Origin: Tragulus kanchil
Taxonomy: Eukaryota > Chordata > Mammalia > Artiodactyla > Tragulidae
DNA: 64,000 bases
Assembly (NCBI GenBank): GCA_022376925.1
Contig: JAIOJX010000002.1
Location: forward strand, 66,302,001-66,366,000
Reading direction: 5' to 3'
Shown: positions 38,061 to 47,915 of the stretch, one piece after another
Numbering within the stretch: position 1 is the first letter of the stretch
Layout: every line of letters begins with the position of its first letter
Notes under the pieces: model-generated
Seen by the model: the letters and a program-made list of their open reading frames with translations, nothing else
What the model was told of the DNA's origin: nothing
Database searches by the model: none
Made by a program: the position numbers and the translations under genes

Positions 38061-38579
38061 CTTGCTGCTTTAAGAGTGTCATGAAATAGTTTTTATAAAT
38101 CCCTGGTACATTTTTGACTGGGCATATCAATAGAATGAAAGAGGTATAAGATGACATGCTAAACTCAAGAAATCCTAGAAGACCATAAGAGAGTTATGAT
38201 GTCTAAACAACTTTCAGCCTGAAATGTGACTTACAATCATTTCAAAAAATAAAACAAATTGAAGAACCCAGTTTACCATGCAAAGAAATCATAAGAGGCT
38301 CCAAGACAGATTCAGGCTGTACAGGTTAACAGTAGCTAGTAATGACTATGTTTCCAAAAAGGACTTGAGGGTGAGATGGCCAATGAGTTTAGACCGTTAC
38401 CACGTAGACAAAACATGAGTTATCAATCAGCTTCTCCAAATGCTGGTATGTGGCTCCCCTCTCTAAGAAATTCATTCTCACTGTGGTGTTTGTGCTTTAT
38501 TTTCACAATGTATTGCTGTCACACCCCAGTAGCTATTATCAAATGCATTTTTAGTTATTTAATTGGAAGAACACTACTT

Positions 38580-38685
38580 TACAACATCTGATGGTTTTTG
38601 CCATATATCCACATGAACCGGCCGCAGGTATGTATGTGTCCCCCCCATCCTGAACCCCTCTTCCCACTCTATTCTTGTTTGGTTT
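38580..38685 (-). mobile_element. L1 fragment
   Basis: TGGTTTTTGCCATATATCCA, CATGAACCGGCCGCAGGTAT and CCCATCCTGAACCCCTCTTCCC are typical of the antisense strand of ruminant L1 3' sequence. About 100 bp remain. Confidence 0.6.
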
Positions 38686-39658
38686 TGTTTTCTAAATAAG
38701 CAGGCAAAAAGACTCTTAGGTGGCTAGTGTTGTAGATGATGATCTCCCTTTAAGAAGTTTTATCTGACATTCTAGTCTCTAACCATATTTTGAAATAAAG
38801 CATAGAGTTAAATGATATATTTGCTCTCTCTTCCAGACTGGATGCAATTGATTTTAACAGACTAAATTATCTGATCTCTGCCAAGAATTTTATTTCATTA
38901 AGAAAATGATATTATAGAGCATCTGAGATCATAGAGCAGACTAAACATAATGCCAAAGGAGTTCTGAGAATGCTCCACAGTGAAGGTTTGATTATTTGCA
39001 GATGGAATATGAAGAAAGAAAAAGAATCAGATCCCAGGCATTAGCCTAACCAATCCTGGTATCACTGCTGCCGACATCACAGCAGAAAGCCAAGAAAATA
39101 ATTGATCTTCTAAGCCACACCACCTTTTTTTTTTTTTTTGAAGGTACTAATCACTTTCTTCCTAGAAAGTATTACTTAACTGCCACCATCCAAAACAAAG
39201 GGAAAAGGGGAAGTGTTGGTACCACAATAGGCTCTAGCATGTCAACTGTCACTGCTGACAAGATTTGGCTAGTAGTCAAGCGCTCACCAAGGAACTAATT
39301 TAAATCAATCTCCTTTGGGAAAGCCAATTGTTTGGTATGCACAACAATTGGTGTATGATCAATCAGTGAACATGAGATCAATTAAAACCAGCTTAAGCCT
39401 GTGAAGAGGGACAATTCACACAACCTGAGTTAGATCTCTATTCATTCCAGTACTCTCACAATGCAATCCTTAAGCTTCCTTGCAAAGCAGAAAAGCTACT
39501 ATCACCCTACACTGTCTAGCCAGCCCTTTAAGTAGTTCCACTTTTAATTAAAAACACAGTACGCCCTTTGTTGGTACAGATAGTGTGGTCACTTTTAAGG
39601 ACCGAAGTTATTTCAGCCAGCAGCTTGAGGTTTGGGAAGGGACATCTGTTAAGGAATG

Positions 39659-39660
<2 letters not shown>

Positions 39661-39703
<43 letters not shown>

Positions 39704-39706
39704 ACT
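39661..39706. repeat. (CA)n microsatellite
   Basis: An uninterrupted run of about 19 CA units, then ATACACACT. It is the longest pure dinucleotide run in the window and is likely length-polymorphic. Confidence 0.97.
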
Positions 39707-41912
39707 TTGATACATTTTTCTCTTTACAGCCTTACCAGTTTACATGTACTTTGAAAGCATTTCCATTTCATTAAATTGAAAGGTTTGGCAGGCAAAAGTT
39801 ACTGAAGTGGCAAAAGTTGCACACTTTCAAACTGGCTTTCTAAAGGTCAGCACTTGGGGACCTGGCAGGAACTGCTGTGAGATTTTGCGAAAGCAGCTTG
39901 GAAACAAATAGGTTTCGCATCAGATACCTGAGGCACAGGCAGAACTTTACAGAGATGGCACTTTGGAAAAAAACATGCAGTATCACTTCTGGCCGCAGGG
40001 GTGCTGCAAAGCCATGCTCCACCAAGAACATCACTAAGAGCCTTCAGTTCTGCTAAAGCTCCGTTCCTCCGCATTCAGCCACAATGGGACAGGCAGTGTG
40101 GATCAGAAAGACCTCACTGAATTAGCAAGTCCTCTAATAAACAAGAACTTGGCGAAGAGTTTTAGCTATTTCTGTGTGTTGAACACGTTAAGCACTTGAA
40201 TCTTTGCAACCAAACAGACTGCAACGTCTACTTATGAGGAGGCGGGTGGGGAGAGCCTCTCCCAACACTTGGATCCCAGTGTAATCAAAGCTTGCCGGTT
40301 CTACCAAGTGATACCTGGAAAGAAAATCCTGGGGGTGCAGAAAGCGGAGGGGAAGGAAATGAAAAGGGACTTTGCAGGACTGATACCAAACTTTCACGGC
40401 CTCTGGAAAGAAATTCCTCCCTAATACATTTACTCAGAGAAACTTCTGAAAAATAAGCCTTTTTCAAATGTCAGAATCTAGAGACAAAGAGCAGGGTAAC
40501 TGGAAGCAAGAGAAAAGGGTGTCCGTCATGTAAAACACAGCTCCATCGTGTCAACTGAAAAGCTGAGGCGGCGGAAATCCCAGGCAACCAGCTGTCCTAG
40601 GCTCTGCCCTCAGGCCCGCCAACCTTCAGCCGGGCGCCTAAGTGAGAACAGCTTAACGATGTCCTAAAACGCTTTGAAAAGTTAGGGTGCAAAAGACTCT
40701 CTCCAAAATTTGAATGTAGGACTGGAGATTCCATAAAATGAGTTATAAAACAAACCGCAGCACAGGTCGAGCGAGTCGTTCAAATTCCAGAAAAATCAAA
40801 ATCTGCTCGCCTCAGGACAAATTTTAACTGCGCAGCAGTCCAAATGGCTAGACCAAGACCGACAGACTCTAAAAGGCTGCCGCGCACCTTCCGCGAGGCG
40901 GTAATGCAAGGTGAGTGGGTGTGTTGGAGGTGGGAGGGTTGTGGTTTGCATTTAAATCCTTCAGAAGGCTTAATTGTGTTTAGCAGCCCTTCCCCTAAAA
41001 GGCAGTTAGATTAGCTGCAGCCGCAGCAGGACTCGGAAACACCGGCGCACTCAATCTTCAGGAACACTAGCTCTCTGAAGCCTTTCTGGGGGCTTCCACT
41101 CGCCTCCCCGCGGCGCACGCAGGTGACGGAGAGGGAGGGGGCCGTTAAAAACCCACAAGTGAATTTCATTGAGACCAGGAGCTCCAGAAATAACTGATTT
41201 TAAGGGAAGTAAACGGAGAGGGCAAAGTCGGGCCTGTCCCCAAAACAGAATTCGCCAAAGCAAGTGTTCCCCCCAAAAACCTGCGCATGAGTCGCTGCTC
41301 AGTGCACTAAGTTCAAGTACGTCATCCCATCTCGTCTAAGGGGCCAGAGAAAGAAGTCAGTATTGCTCTGGTCCTGGAAATTCAGGTCCAGGTCCGATGA
41401 CTTGGTACTCCTCCCCGGCTCTCTCTGGCTCGCGCTTTCTGTCCCACAACGCGCGCGCATCCACAGACACACACAGTTGTAGGTAGGTCGTCGAAGGTCA
41501 TCTGGGCTCAGGATTTGGGGCGCAAGTGGGTGGCGATGGTAGAGAAAGATGAGCTGCAGAGAATGTTAAAGAGAAAAAGACAAAAAGAACAAGAAAAAAA
41601 AAAAAAGGAGGCCAGATTTTAAAATGAGACCGAAAGACAGAGCAGTTCAGAAGGAGAAGCTCGACAGCTAACGTGGGTGCGGACCGCACCTCTTAGCCTG
41701 GAGCGCCCCGCAGGACGCCCCGCTCACCCGGTTCGCTGCGCCTCCCGAGGACAGAAAAGACCGAGCGTTCGGCAGCGCCCCGGAGTCCGGAACGTGGGGA
41801 GCGGTGGTGCCCAAGGGCGGGGTGGAGGGCAGGGCCCTGCCCACCTGAGCCCCGGCGCGAGAGTCGCCGCCCGCGCCCCAGTCCCACTCGCCTCCGGCAG
41901 AGTAGAACCCAC

Positions 41913-42006
41913 CTCTCTTACTGCGTCTCCAGCGATTGCCTTGGCAGTGGCTGTAATCCATACAGTTCAGGATGATGAGGGCAAAGGAGAAGAGACGAAA
42001 CTGCAT
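41913..42006 (-). CDS. RSPO2: R-spondin 2, first coding exon (partial CDS)
   Basis: The minus strand from the ATG at 42006 reads MQFRLFSFALIILNCMDYSH followed by CQGNRWRRSKR, which I recognise as the start of R-spondin 2. Residues 1-21 form the secretion signal (hydrophobic LFSFALIILN core). The basic RWRRSKR precedes the furin-like repeats encoded by later exons. The exon ends with the first base of codon 32 at 41913, followed by the donor GTGGGT (41912-41907), so the intron is in phase 1. R-spondins are secreted ligands that bind LGR4/5/6 and the E3 ligases ZNRF3/RNF43. They keep Frizzled at the cell surface and so strengthen Wnt signalling; RSPO2 acts in limb, lung and hair development. 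The frame stays open for 81 more codons past the donor, but that sequence has no R-spondin cysteines and is intron. The other coding exons are outside the window. The start context (C at -3, C at +4) is weak. Confidence 0.95.
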
Positions 42007-42167
42007 CTGGGCGGTCGGGAGGGGGAGAGACGCCTCTCAAAGTCGGGGAACTCGAGGGCTCATCCGAGGAGCCGGCGCCGACCGCGCTGCTGGCGAAGAC
42101 GCCGAGAGGGAAGTCTCCGCTAGCCCGGGGGCCGCAAGGGTCAGTTCGGCATCTCTCCGCCTTGAAC
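42007..42167 (-). other. RSPO2: Candidate RSPO2 5' UTR and splice acceptors
   Basis: In human RSPO2 the start codon lies in exon 2, behind a noncoding exon 1, so an acceptor is expected upstream of the ATG. The best candidate on the minus strand is a pyrimidine tract CTTCTCCTCCTCGTCTCTCAG ending at 42168, which would start the exon at 42167 (GTTCAAGG) and give 161 nt of leader. A weaker one is CTCTCCCCCTCCCGACCGCCCAG, ending at 42007 directly before the ATG. A possible donor GTGAGT for exon 1 lies at 42273-42268, but the intron would then be only about 105 nt. These are sequence-based guesses. Confidence 0.4.
42037..42063 (-). other. Upstream ORF of 8 codons
   Basis: ATG at 42063 reads MSPRVPRL and stops at TGA 42039-42037, 30 nt before the RSPO2 ATG and in the same frame. 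A second one, ATG at 42152, reads MPN then TGA (42143-42141). Both matter only if this stretch is in the mature leader. They could then lower translation of RSPO2. Confidence 0.45.
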
Positions 42168-42466
42168 CTGAGAGACGAGGAGGAGAAGCTGGGTGGGGAG
42201 AGGCGCGGGCAGGCAGCTGCCTTTTCACGCGTCCCAATTTAAGAAGGGGAGGGAGGAGGAAAAGCGAACTCACTGCCTGCTGCGAGCCGCGGAGCCGCTT
42301 CACGCCGGAGCGCGCAGCTGCCGGCAACTTGGGAGGGGAAGGTGATTACAATCAGTGAAATTAGCAACCCCTGTGGACCTAGAGGCTCCGACCCGCGGGA
42401 AAGGACGTGGCGCGGGCGCTCCAGGAAAAGAAAAGAGCCCCCAGTCCCCGGGGGTGCAGGGGTAAA

Positions 42467-42506
42467 GGCGCGCTCTTCGGTCCTCTGGCGCGCTCTTCGG
42501 TCCTCT
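42467..42506. repeat. 20 bp GC-rich tandem repeat, 2 copies
   Basis: The unit GGCGCGCTCTTCGGTCCTCT occurs at 42467-42486 and 42487-42506, followed by a further GGC. It lies in the CpG island, upstream of RSPO2. Confidence 0.95.
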
Positions 42507-43115
42507 GGCCCCAGAGCGCGGGACCCAAGCGCCGCGGCCGCGGGTCGCCCGCCCTGAGCACTGACGTCTCCGGCGGTGCGGCGTGCCTAGGCGCGGAGCT
42601 CCATCCCGGGCTCGGGAAGCGAGACGCCTCGCTAGCACGTGGACTGGGGGGAAAAGTTGGCCGAGGCCCGCCAGGAGCGCGTGGCAGCTCTGGGGTCCCG
42701 GCGGCCGCGGGGGGCTCGCCGTGCGCGGAGGGTCCGCGGGACGGACTGCGCCTCGCTGGAGCGCGGCTGGGCAGGCGGGCGCGCAGCCTCTGGGGTGCGG
42801 CGTCCCCTCCGGTGAGTGCGAGCCTCCGACGAGGGGCACGCCCGCTCCCACCCTCCGGATCCGGATCCAATCGTGCGGCTTCCAGAGCGCTCCCCACAGC
42901 CACTTCTCGGCAGAGGTTTCTCCGGGTCGAGCTGGGCTCCTGGGAGGGCGAAGGGAAGGCGCGCGCGCTTTCGGATGGAGATGCCGCCGGGCCGAGGCTC
43001 GGGATGCTTCTATAAGTAGGTGGTGCTGTGGTCCAAGGCAGCTAAGTCGGGGCCGCCTCGGAGTTCCTGGGTCCTAAAGCCAGAACCCTTGGGTTTCCCT
43101 GAGGTCCTAAAGAGC

Positions 43116-45318
43116 GCTGACAGCCTTCAGAGAGCCTCACGAACCCCAGGCGAGCCCCCTCCGGGCTTTCCTGGAGTAGGTAGCTAAACTAGAGAGTAGC
43201 TGAGATGCAGGCGCTCCCAGACGATACTGGCCCGGCAGCGCAACTGTCTTCATCCCCAGGGCGTCTGCTCCTGGGCTCCCGGGTGGGTTCCAACCTCGGC
43301 CCGACGTTCCTGCGGGAAGATCTGACTGACGACTTCTCCTAGACCTTCCTTTCCGAGCTCCTGTCCCGGACTACTGTTTCTAAAGCAGTTTTAACTTGAG
43401 CCTTATTCCGAAAGATGTCACACTTACATTTACGTCTTGGCTTTGTTTTATAGAAAGATCTGGTAGCACGGCTGAACCTAAAACGCGTCCTCGGTTTAGG
43501 GAGTGAAAGGAGTATTCCAATCCTTTGCTTATCCTTCGAAGTCTTATTTCTTGACTTTCTGTCTCCTCCAGGAAACTTGCAGAAACCTTTGATCCTTTGC
43601 TTGCACTAGTCTAGTAAGCAGGGCCTTGCTTCTTCAAAGAAAAGTTCAGTTTCTACTAAAATAGTCCTCATTCATAAATCCTCCTCCCTCCCCCACCTTC
43701 AATTCTCCTGAATTGAACTTTTACTTGCATTGAGTTTGGGGAATACTCTGTTTAACCAAGGGCTACATACATTTGATGCTAGTGAACTTCCTTCTGGTGA
43801 AATCCTCTGTTTCTGAAGTCATTCCTGTAGGAATGAATTTACTGCCTAGGCAAAAGATAAGAATTTACACTGCTAACCAGGGGTTTAGGAATGTTTGCAA
43901 ATATGACCACAAGTACCATATTATTATGCTAGCGTTTTGTACCATTTAAATTTATTTCTCTATGCCTTCAGTTTCAGTAGATGTTCAGAACTTTGGAGAT
44001 TTGAGACAATCATATAGAGACAACAAGAATATTAAAAATAATCACAATTGTTCCATTAATGCCTTATTATTCAGAACTATTTATGGACATCACTATTTAC
44101 ATAGCAGTATTTATGTGCTAAGAATTTTAGTGTCTGAGAACATCCAAGTCAATCTAAGTCGAAGTCCCTGGTCCCATTTCCCAGATAAGAAAATACAACC
44201 GCTGAGATTGGGCCATGGGGCTGACAGCCTTCAGAGAGCCTCACGAACCCCAGGCGAGCCTCCGGGCTTTCCTGGAAGGTAGCTAAACCAGAGAGTAGCT
44301 GGATGCAGGCGCTCCCAGACGATACTGGCCCGGCAGCGCAACTGTCTTCATCCCCAGGGCGTCTGCTCCTGGGCTCCCGGGTGGGTTCCAACCTCGGCCC
44401 GACGTTCCTGCGGGAAGATCTGACTGACGACTTCTCCTAGACCTTCCTTTCCGAGCTCCTGTCCCGGACTACTGTTTCTAAAGCAGTTTTAACTTGAGCC
44501 TTATTCCGAAAGATGTCACACTTACATTTACGTCTTGGCTTTGTTTTATAGAAAGATCTGGTAGCACGGCTGAACCTAAAACGCGTCCTCGGTTTAGGGA
44601 GTGAAAGGAGTATTCCAATCCTTTGCTTATCCTTCGAAGTCTTATTTCTTGACTTTCTGTCTCCTCCAGGAAACTTGCAGAAACCTTTGATCCTTTGCTT
44701 GCACTAGTCTAGTAAGCAGGGCCTTGCTTCTTCAAAGAAAAGTTCAGTTTCTACTAAAATAGTCCTCATTCATAAATCCTCCTCCCTCCCCCACCTTCAA
44801 TTCTCCTGAATTGAACTTTTACGTGCATTGAGTTTGGGGAATACTCTGTTTAACCAAGGGCTACATACATTTGATGCTAGTGAACTTCCTTCTGGTGAAA
44901 TCCTCTGTTTCTGAAGTCATTCCTGTAGGAATGAATTTACTGCCTAGGCAAAAGATAAGAATTTACACTGCTAACCAGGGGTTTAGGAATGTTTGCAAAT
45001 ATGACCACAAGTACCATATTATTATGCTAGCGTTTTGTACCATTTAAATTTATTTCTCTATGCCTTCAGTTTCAGTAGATGTTCAGAACTTTGGAGATTT
45101 GAGACAATCATATAGAGACAACAAGAATATTAAAAATAATCACAATTGTTCCATTAATGCCTTATTATTCAGAACTATTTATGGACATCACTATTTACAT
45201 AGCAGTATTTATGTGCTAAGAATTTTAGTGTCTGAGAACATCCAAGTCAATCTAAGTCGAAGTCCCTGGTCCCATTTCCCAGATAAGAAAATACAACCGC
45301 TGAGATTGGGCCATGGGG
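43116..45318. repeat. Direct duplication D6, ~1.10 kb copies
   Basis: Copy 1 is 43116-44219 and copy 2 is 44220-45318. The differences gather in the first 100 bp of copy 2: GCCCCCTCC versus GCCTCC, GGAGTAGGTAGC versus GGAAGGTAGC, a C/T change, and GCTGAGATG versus GCTGGATG. One T/G change lies near 43721/44823. Copy 2 repeats the distal edge of the CpG island (44220-44440), giving a second small CpG-rich patch. Confidence 0.97.
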
Positions 45319-46819
45319 CATCAATAGAGTCGACAAAGCACACAACAACCATAGCGGATCTGTTTCTCAGCTCTCAGAGTCTTAGGCTTTTGTCACAGAA
45401 TTTGGAAGTGGTTGAAAACATCTCAGTTTAGAGAGTGGCCCAGCATTTGACATGATATTCCAGTGACTATTCCCCAAGCATCATAAATACCATTTCCCAA
45501 AGACTCACATATACACACACACCAAATTTATTGCACTTCTAAAGAAATTGAATCCATGAGAGAACAAAGTCCTCTCTAAATAAGCCCTCTGCCTCTATAG
45601 CCTGGGAATCCACTTCAGATTAGAGATCATCAGTGTCTTTTAGAATATTTCAAGACAAAAATAAGCACAAGATCGAGTAGGTCTAGCCCCACCTGGGTCC
45701 TTCTAGGCAAGTCTCTGGAACTTTTTCCTTGCTGATATTTTTAGGAAATTAGAACAAGATCTCTTCCACATGTACCATGTGCTGATTTACAATCAATTTT
45801 CTATTTCCATTAAGAAGTTTGCTGTGAAGTCTAATAGTGTAAGGACATACTCATCATTGATGAGTTTCAATGTAGAAAGATGAGAGCCACCGTCATCCTT
45901 AATCTGGAGACCAATTTCAATCTTCTGTCATTAACAGTTACTTTCCAAAATTTTAATCATTTAGATTGCACTGTTGGCATTTTTTTAAGCCAGAGATACT
46001 TTTCAATTTAGTGAACTCCTAGATCCATTTCACAAAAAAAGAATTTTAACAGTATCACTTCTGCAGAAGATCGGTTAATGCCGTTAATAAGAATGAGCCC
46101 TGGAAGTGAAGAATATTCCTAATTCCTTTCTCCTTGTGCTCTCTCCTGGTCTGTCTCTGCTTTTTAAAGGATACCATGGAACTTCAAAAATCTTTCACAC
46201 TTTGTTCTTAGGGTACTTAGAATCTCACACTTAATCTCTTTGGACTAGTTTGTTGATAAAGCAGGGTTTTTTTTCCCTTTTTTTGCCATTCACTGAATAC
46301 TTTTCCTGATTTCAAGAACCCAGGAATGTTTTTGCTATTAAAAAAAATACACCCCTAGCAGATCCTAAACTATCATTAACTTTAATCCCATATTTCTGCA
46401 TCCTCTCATTTCTAAACTGTGAAAGTGTTGTTGGTGAGGCTCAGTGCTCATAGCTTCTCCATTGTGGAGCCTCAATGGACTTTTTCTTTAAACTGAGTTT
46501 AGATGGCGGTTTCATTAAATTTACTTTATAAACAGACATGTGTCTGGTGTCTGTTTACTGAGAAGCATACTGAGGAGGCTGACTTCAGGCCACTCACTGG
46601 TGATAGAGAAGGTCAACTGAGTGCTGGGGAATGCCTTCTACAGAGATTCTATCCACTTACAGTGTATGAAAGTGCCCATCTCCCTATAAACCAGCGAATG
46701 CATTTTGATTAGCTCTCCTAGGCAAAAAGTAGAATATCGATGGTTTTAATTTTTCTTTTAAATGAAATTATGCACCTTTAATATGTCAAGCAATTTAAAT
46801 TTCCTTTTTCATCAACTTT

Positions 46820-47350
46820 GCAAAGATATCATTTACCTCTTTTTCTGTTCTTGTTCACTTAATTATTTTGTACAATATACTACGGTTATATATTAATATA
46901 TTATCCTTTGCTATTGGAGTTGCAAATATTTTTTCCAGGTTTATCATTTGTTTCTTCACTTACATTTTAAAAATATTTTTATATAGTTAAATTTGTCACT
47001 TTTTTTTTTTAATTTTCTGTTTTTGGTTTTTTATTTATTTATTTTCATCCATCTTTATTCTTTGGCCTGTGTGGGCCTCCCATTGCAGTGGCCTCTCTCA
47101 TTGCAGAGCACCATCTCTGGGTGCATGTGCTCCAGAGCGCTGGCTCTCAATTGCACACACTGGTCTAGCTGCTCTGTGGCATGTGGGATCCTCCTGGGCC
47201 AGGGATCAAACTGGTGCCCCTTGCACTGCAAGGTGAACTCTTTACCCACTGGACCACCAGGGAAGCCCTTGTCAGTCTTTATAATTTCTTTGTGTTACAC
47301 TTATAAAAAGCTCTTCTTCATGCGATTCTTTTTAGTTTTTATTTTGGAGT
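46820..47350 (-). mobile_element. Probable old L1 segment split by a SINE
   Basis: TTGCTATTGGAGTTGCAAAT, TTTATCATTTGTTTCTTCAC and TTTTATATAGTTAAATTTGTCAC before the SINE, and CAGTCTTTATAATTTCTTTG after it, resemble continuous antisense L1 sequence. The SINE at 47001-47268 interrupts it. Confidence 0.45.
47001..47268 (-). mobile_element. CHR-like tRNA SINE, complete
   Basis: Minus-strand head GGGCTTCCCTGGTGGTCCAG, B box GTTTGATCCC, middle GAGAGCCAGCGCTCTGGAGC, tail GAATAAAGATGGATGAAAAT with AAATAAATAAAAAACC. Target-site duplication TTGTCACT (46993-47000) and TTGTCAGT (47269-47276), 7 of 8 matching. Confidence 0.92.
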
Positions 47351-47915
47351 TTTCAGAGTCACTTTTTCAATGTTAAAGATGATGAGATGTTAGTGGTTTT
47401 ATGACTGTATGATGTGGCTGCATTAGAATAGAGTTTACATTTACTAAATCTTTCCTAAGTATTTATGTTCATAGATTTGGTTGACTTTGGCTCTGACTTT
47501 CATTTTCATCAGCTAATTGATTTAGCGGGCTCTTATCTTTTCTGCTATCAGATATTCATATTCTCAGATTTGAAGTTTCCCACAATCTTCTTATTGATTA
47601 TTGAAATTTCTTGGTGTTGTACTTACTCTTCCAGTCTAGAATTTATCCATTACTAACTTTGGAACAAATTATGGCATTTTTGCCATTGTATCAATTTTGA
47701 TAATGCTTTTTTTCTGTTAAATATAAGCTAAATGCCCATTTTGCTAGTTGCATGTGATCGCCTATGTTCATTTGTTATATTTTGTATGAAATAATTAAAT
47801 TAATACAAAAGATCTTCTGCCGGGTCACTGACCAGTGCTTATCCAGGCTAATTTGTTGTTTTTAAAAGCCACATCATAATCACTTATTTAACATTTGAAA
47901 AATGTGTTTTTTCCT

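Larger units (their letters stand above)
1..41912 (-). other. RSPO2: RSPO2 intron after the first coding exon
   Basis: This stretch lies downstream, on the minus strand, of the splice donor at 41912-41911. It is therefore the 5' part of the intron between the signal-peptide exon and the next coding exon. I looked for the following RSPO2 exon (cysteine-rich furin-like repeat) among the minus-strand translations and did not see it. Apart from the repeats listed separately, I see no recognisable gene or element in 121-1300, 2560-4009, 6159-8200, 8590-9640, 9880-10890, 11070-11810, 13000-13500, 13930-14510, 17011-17625, 19430-20150, 20760-22750, 22980-23580, 24200-26380, 28619-29036, 29950-31140, 35140-35800 and 38690-41390. 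The intron is inflated by five of the ~1.1 kb direct duplications. The short ORFs in it show no family motif and no codon-level support. Confidence 0.8.
41390..43340. promoter_or_regulatory. RSPO2: CpG island at the RSPO2 5' end
   Basis: CpG frequency and GC content rise sharply between about 41.4 and 43.3 kb, with many GC-box-like blocks such as GGGCGGGG near 41816. The rest of the window is AT-rich and CpG-poor. The island covers the first coding exon (41913-42006) and about 1.3 kb upstream on the minus strand, where the noncoding first exon and start sites should lie. I see no convincing TATA box on the minus strand, which fits a dispersed CpG-island promoter. The exact transcription start cannot be placed from sequence alone. 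Long open frames on both strands across it result from high GC and are not read as genes. Confidence 0.9.

Noticed and set aside
13502..39706. CRISPR-like arrays
   Set aside because: The regularly recurring motifs are dinucleotide microsatellites and SINE copies. This is mammalian DNA, with no repeat-spacer pattern.
41668..41912. Extension of the RSPO2 frame to 112 codons
   Set aside because: After SKR the frame passes a good splice donor and loses all R-spondin similarity and cysteines. It is intron inside a GC-rich island.
42300..43077. Overlapping 164-202 codon ORFs on both strands of the CpG island
   Set aside because: High GC makes stops rare. The translations are low-complexity R/G/A/P-rich on both strands, with no domain.
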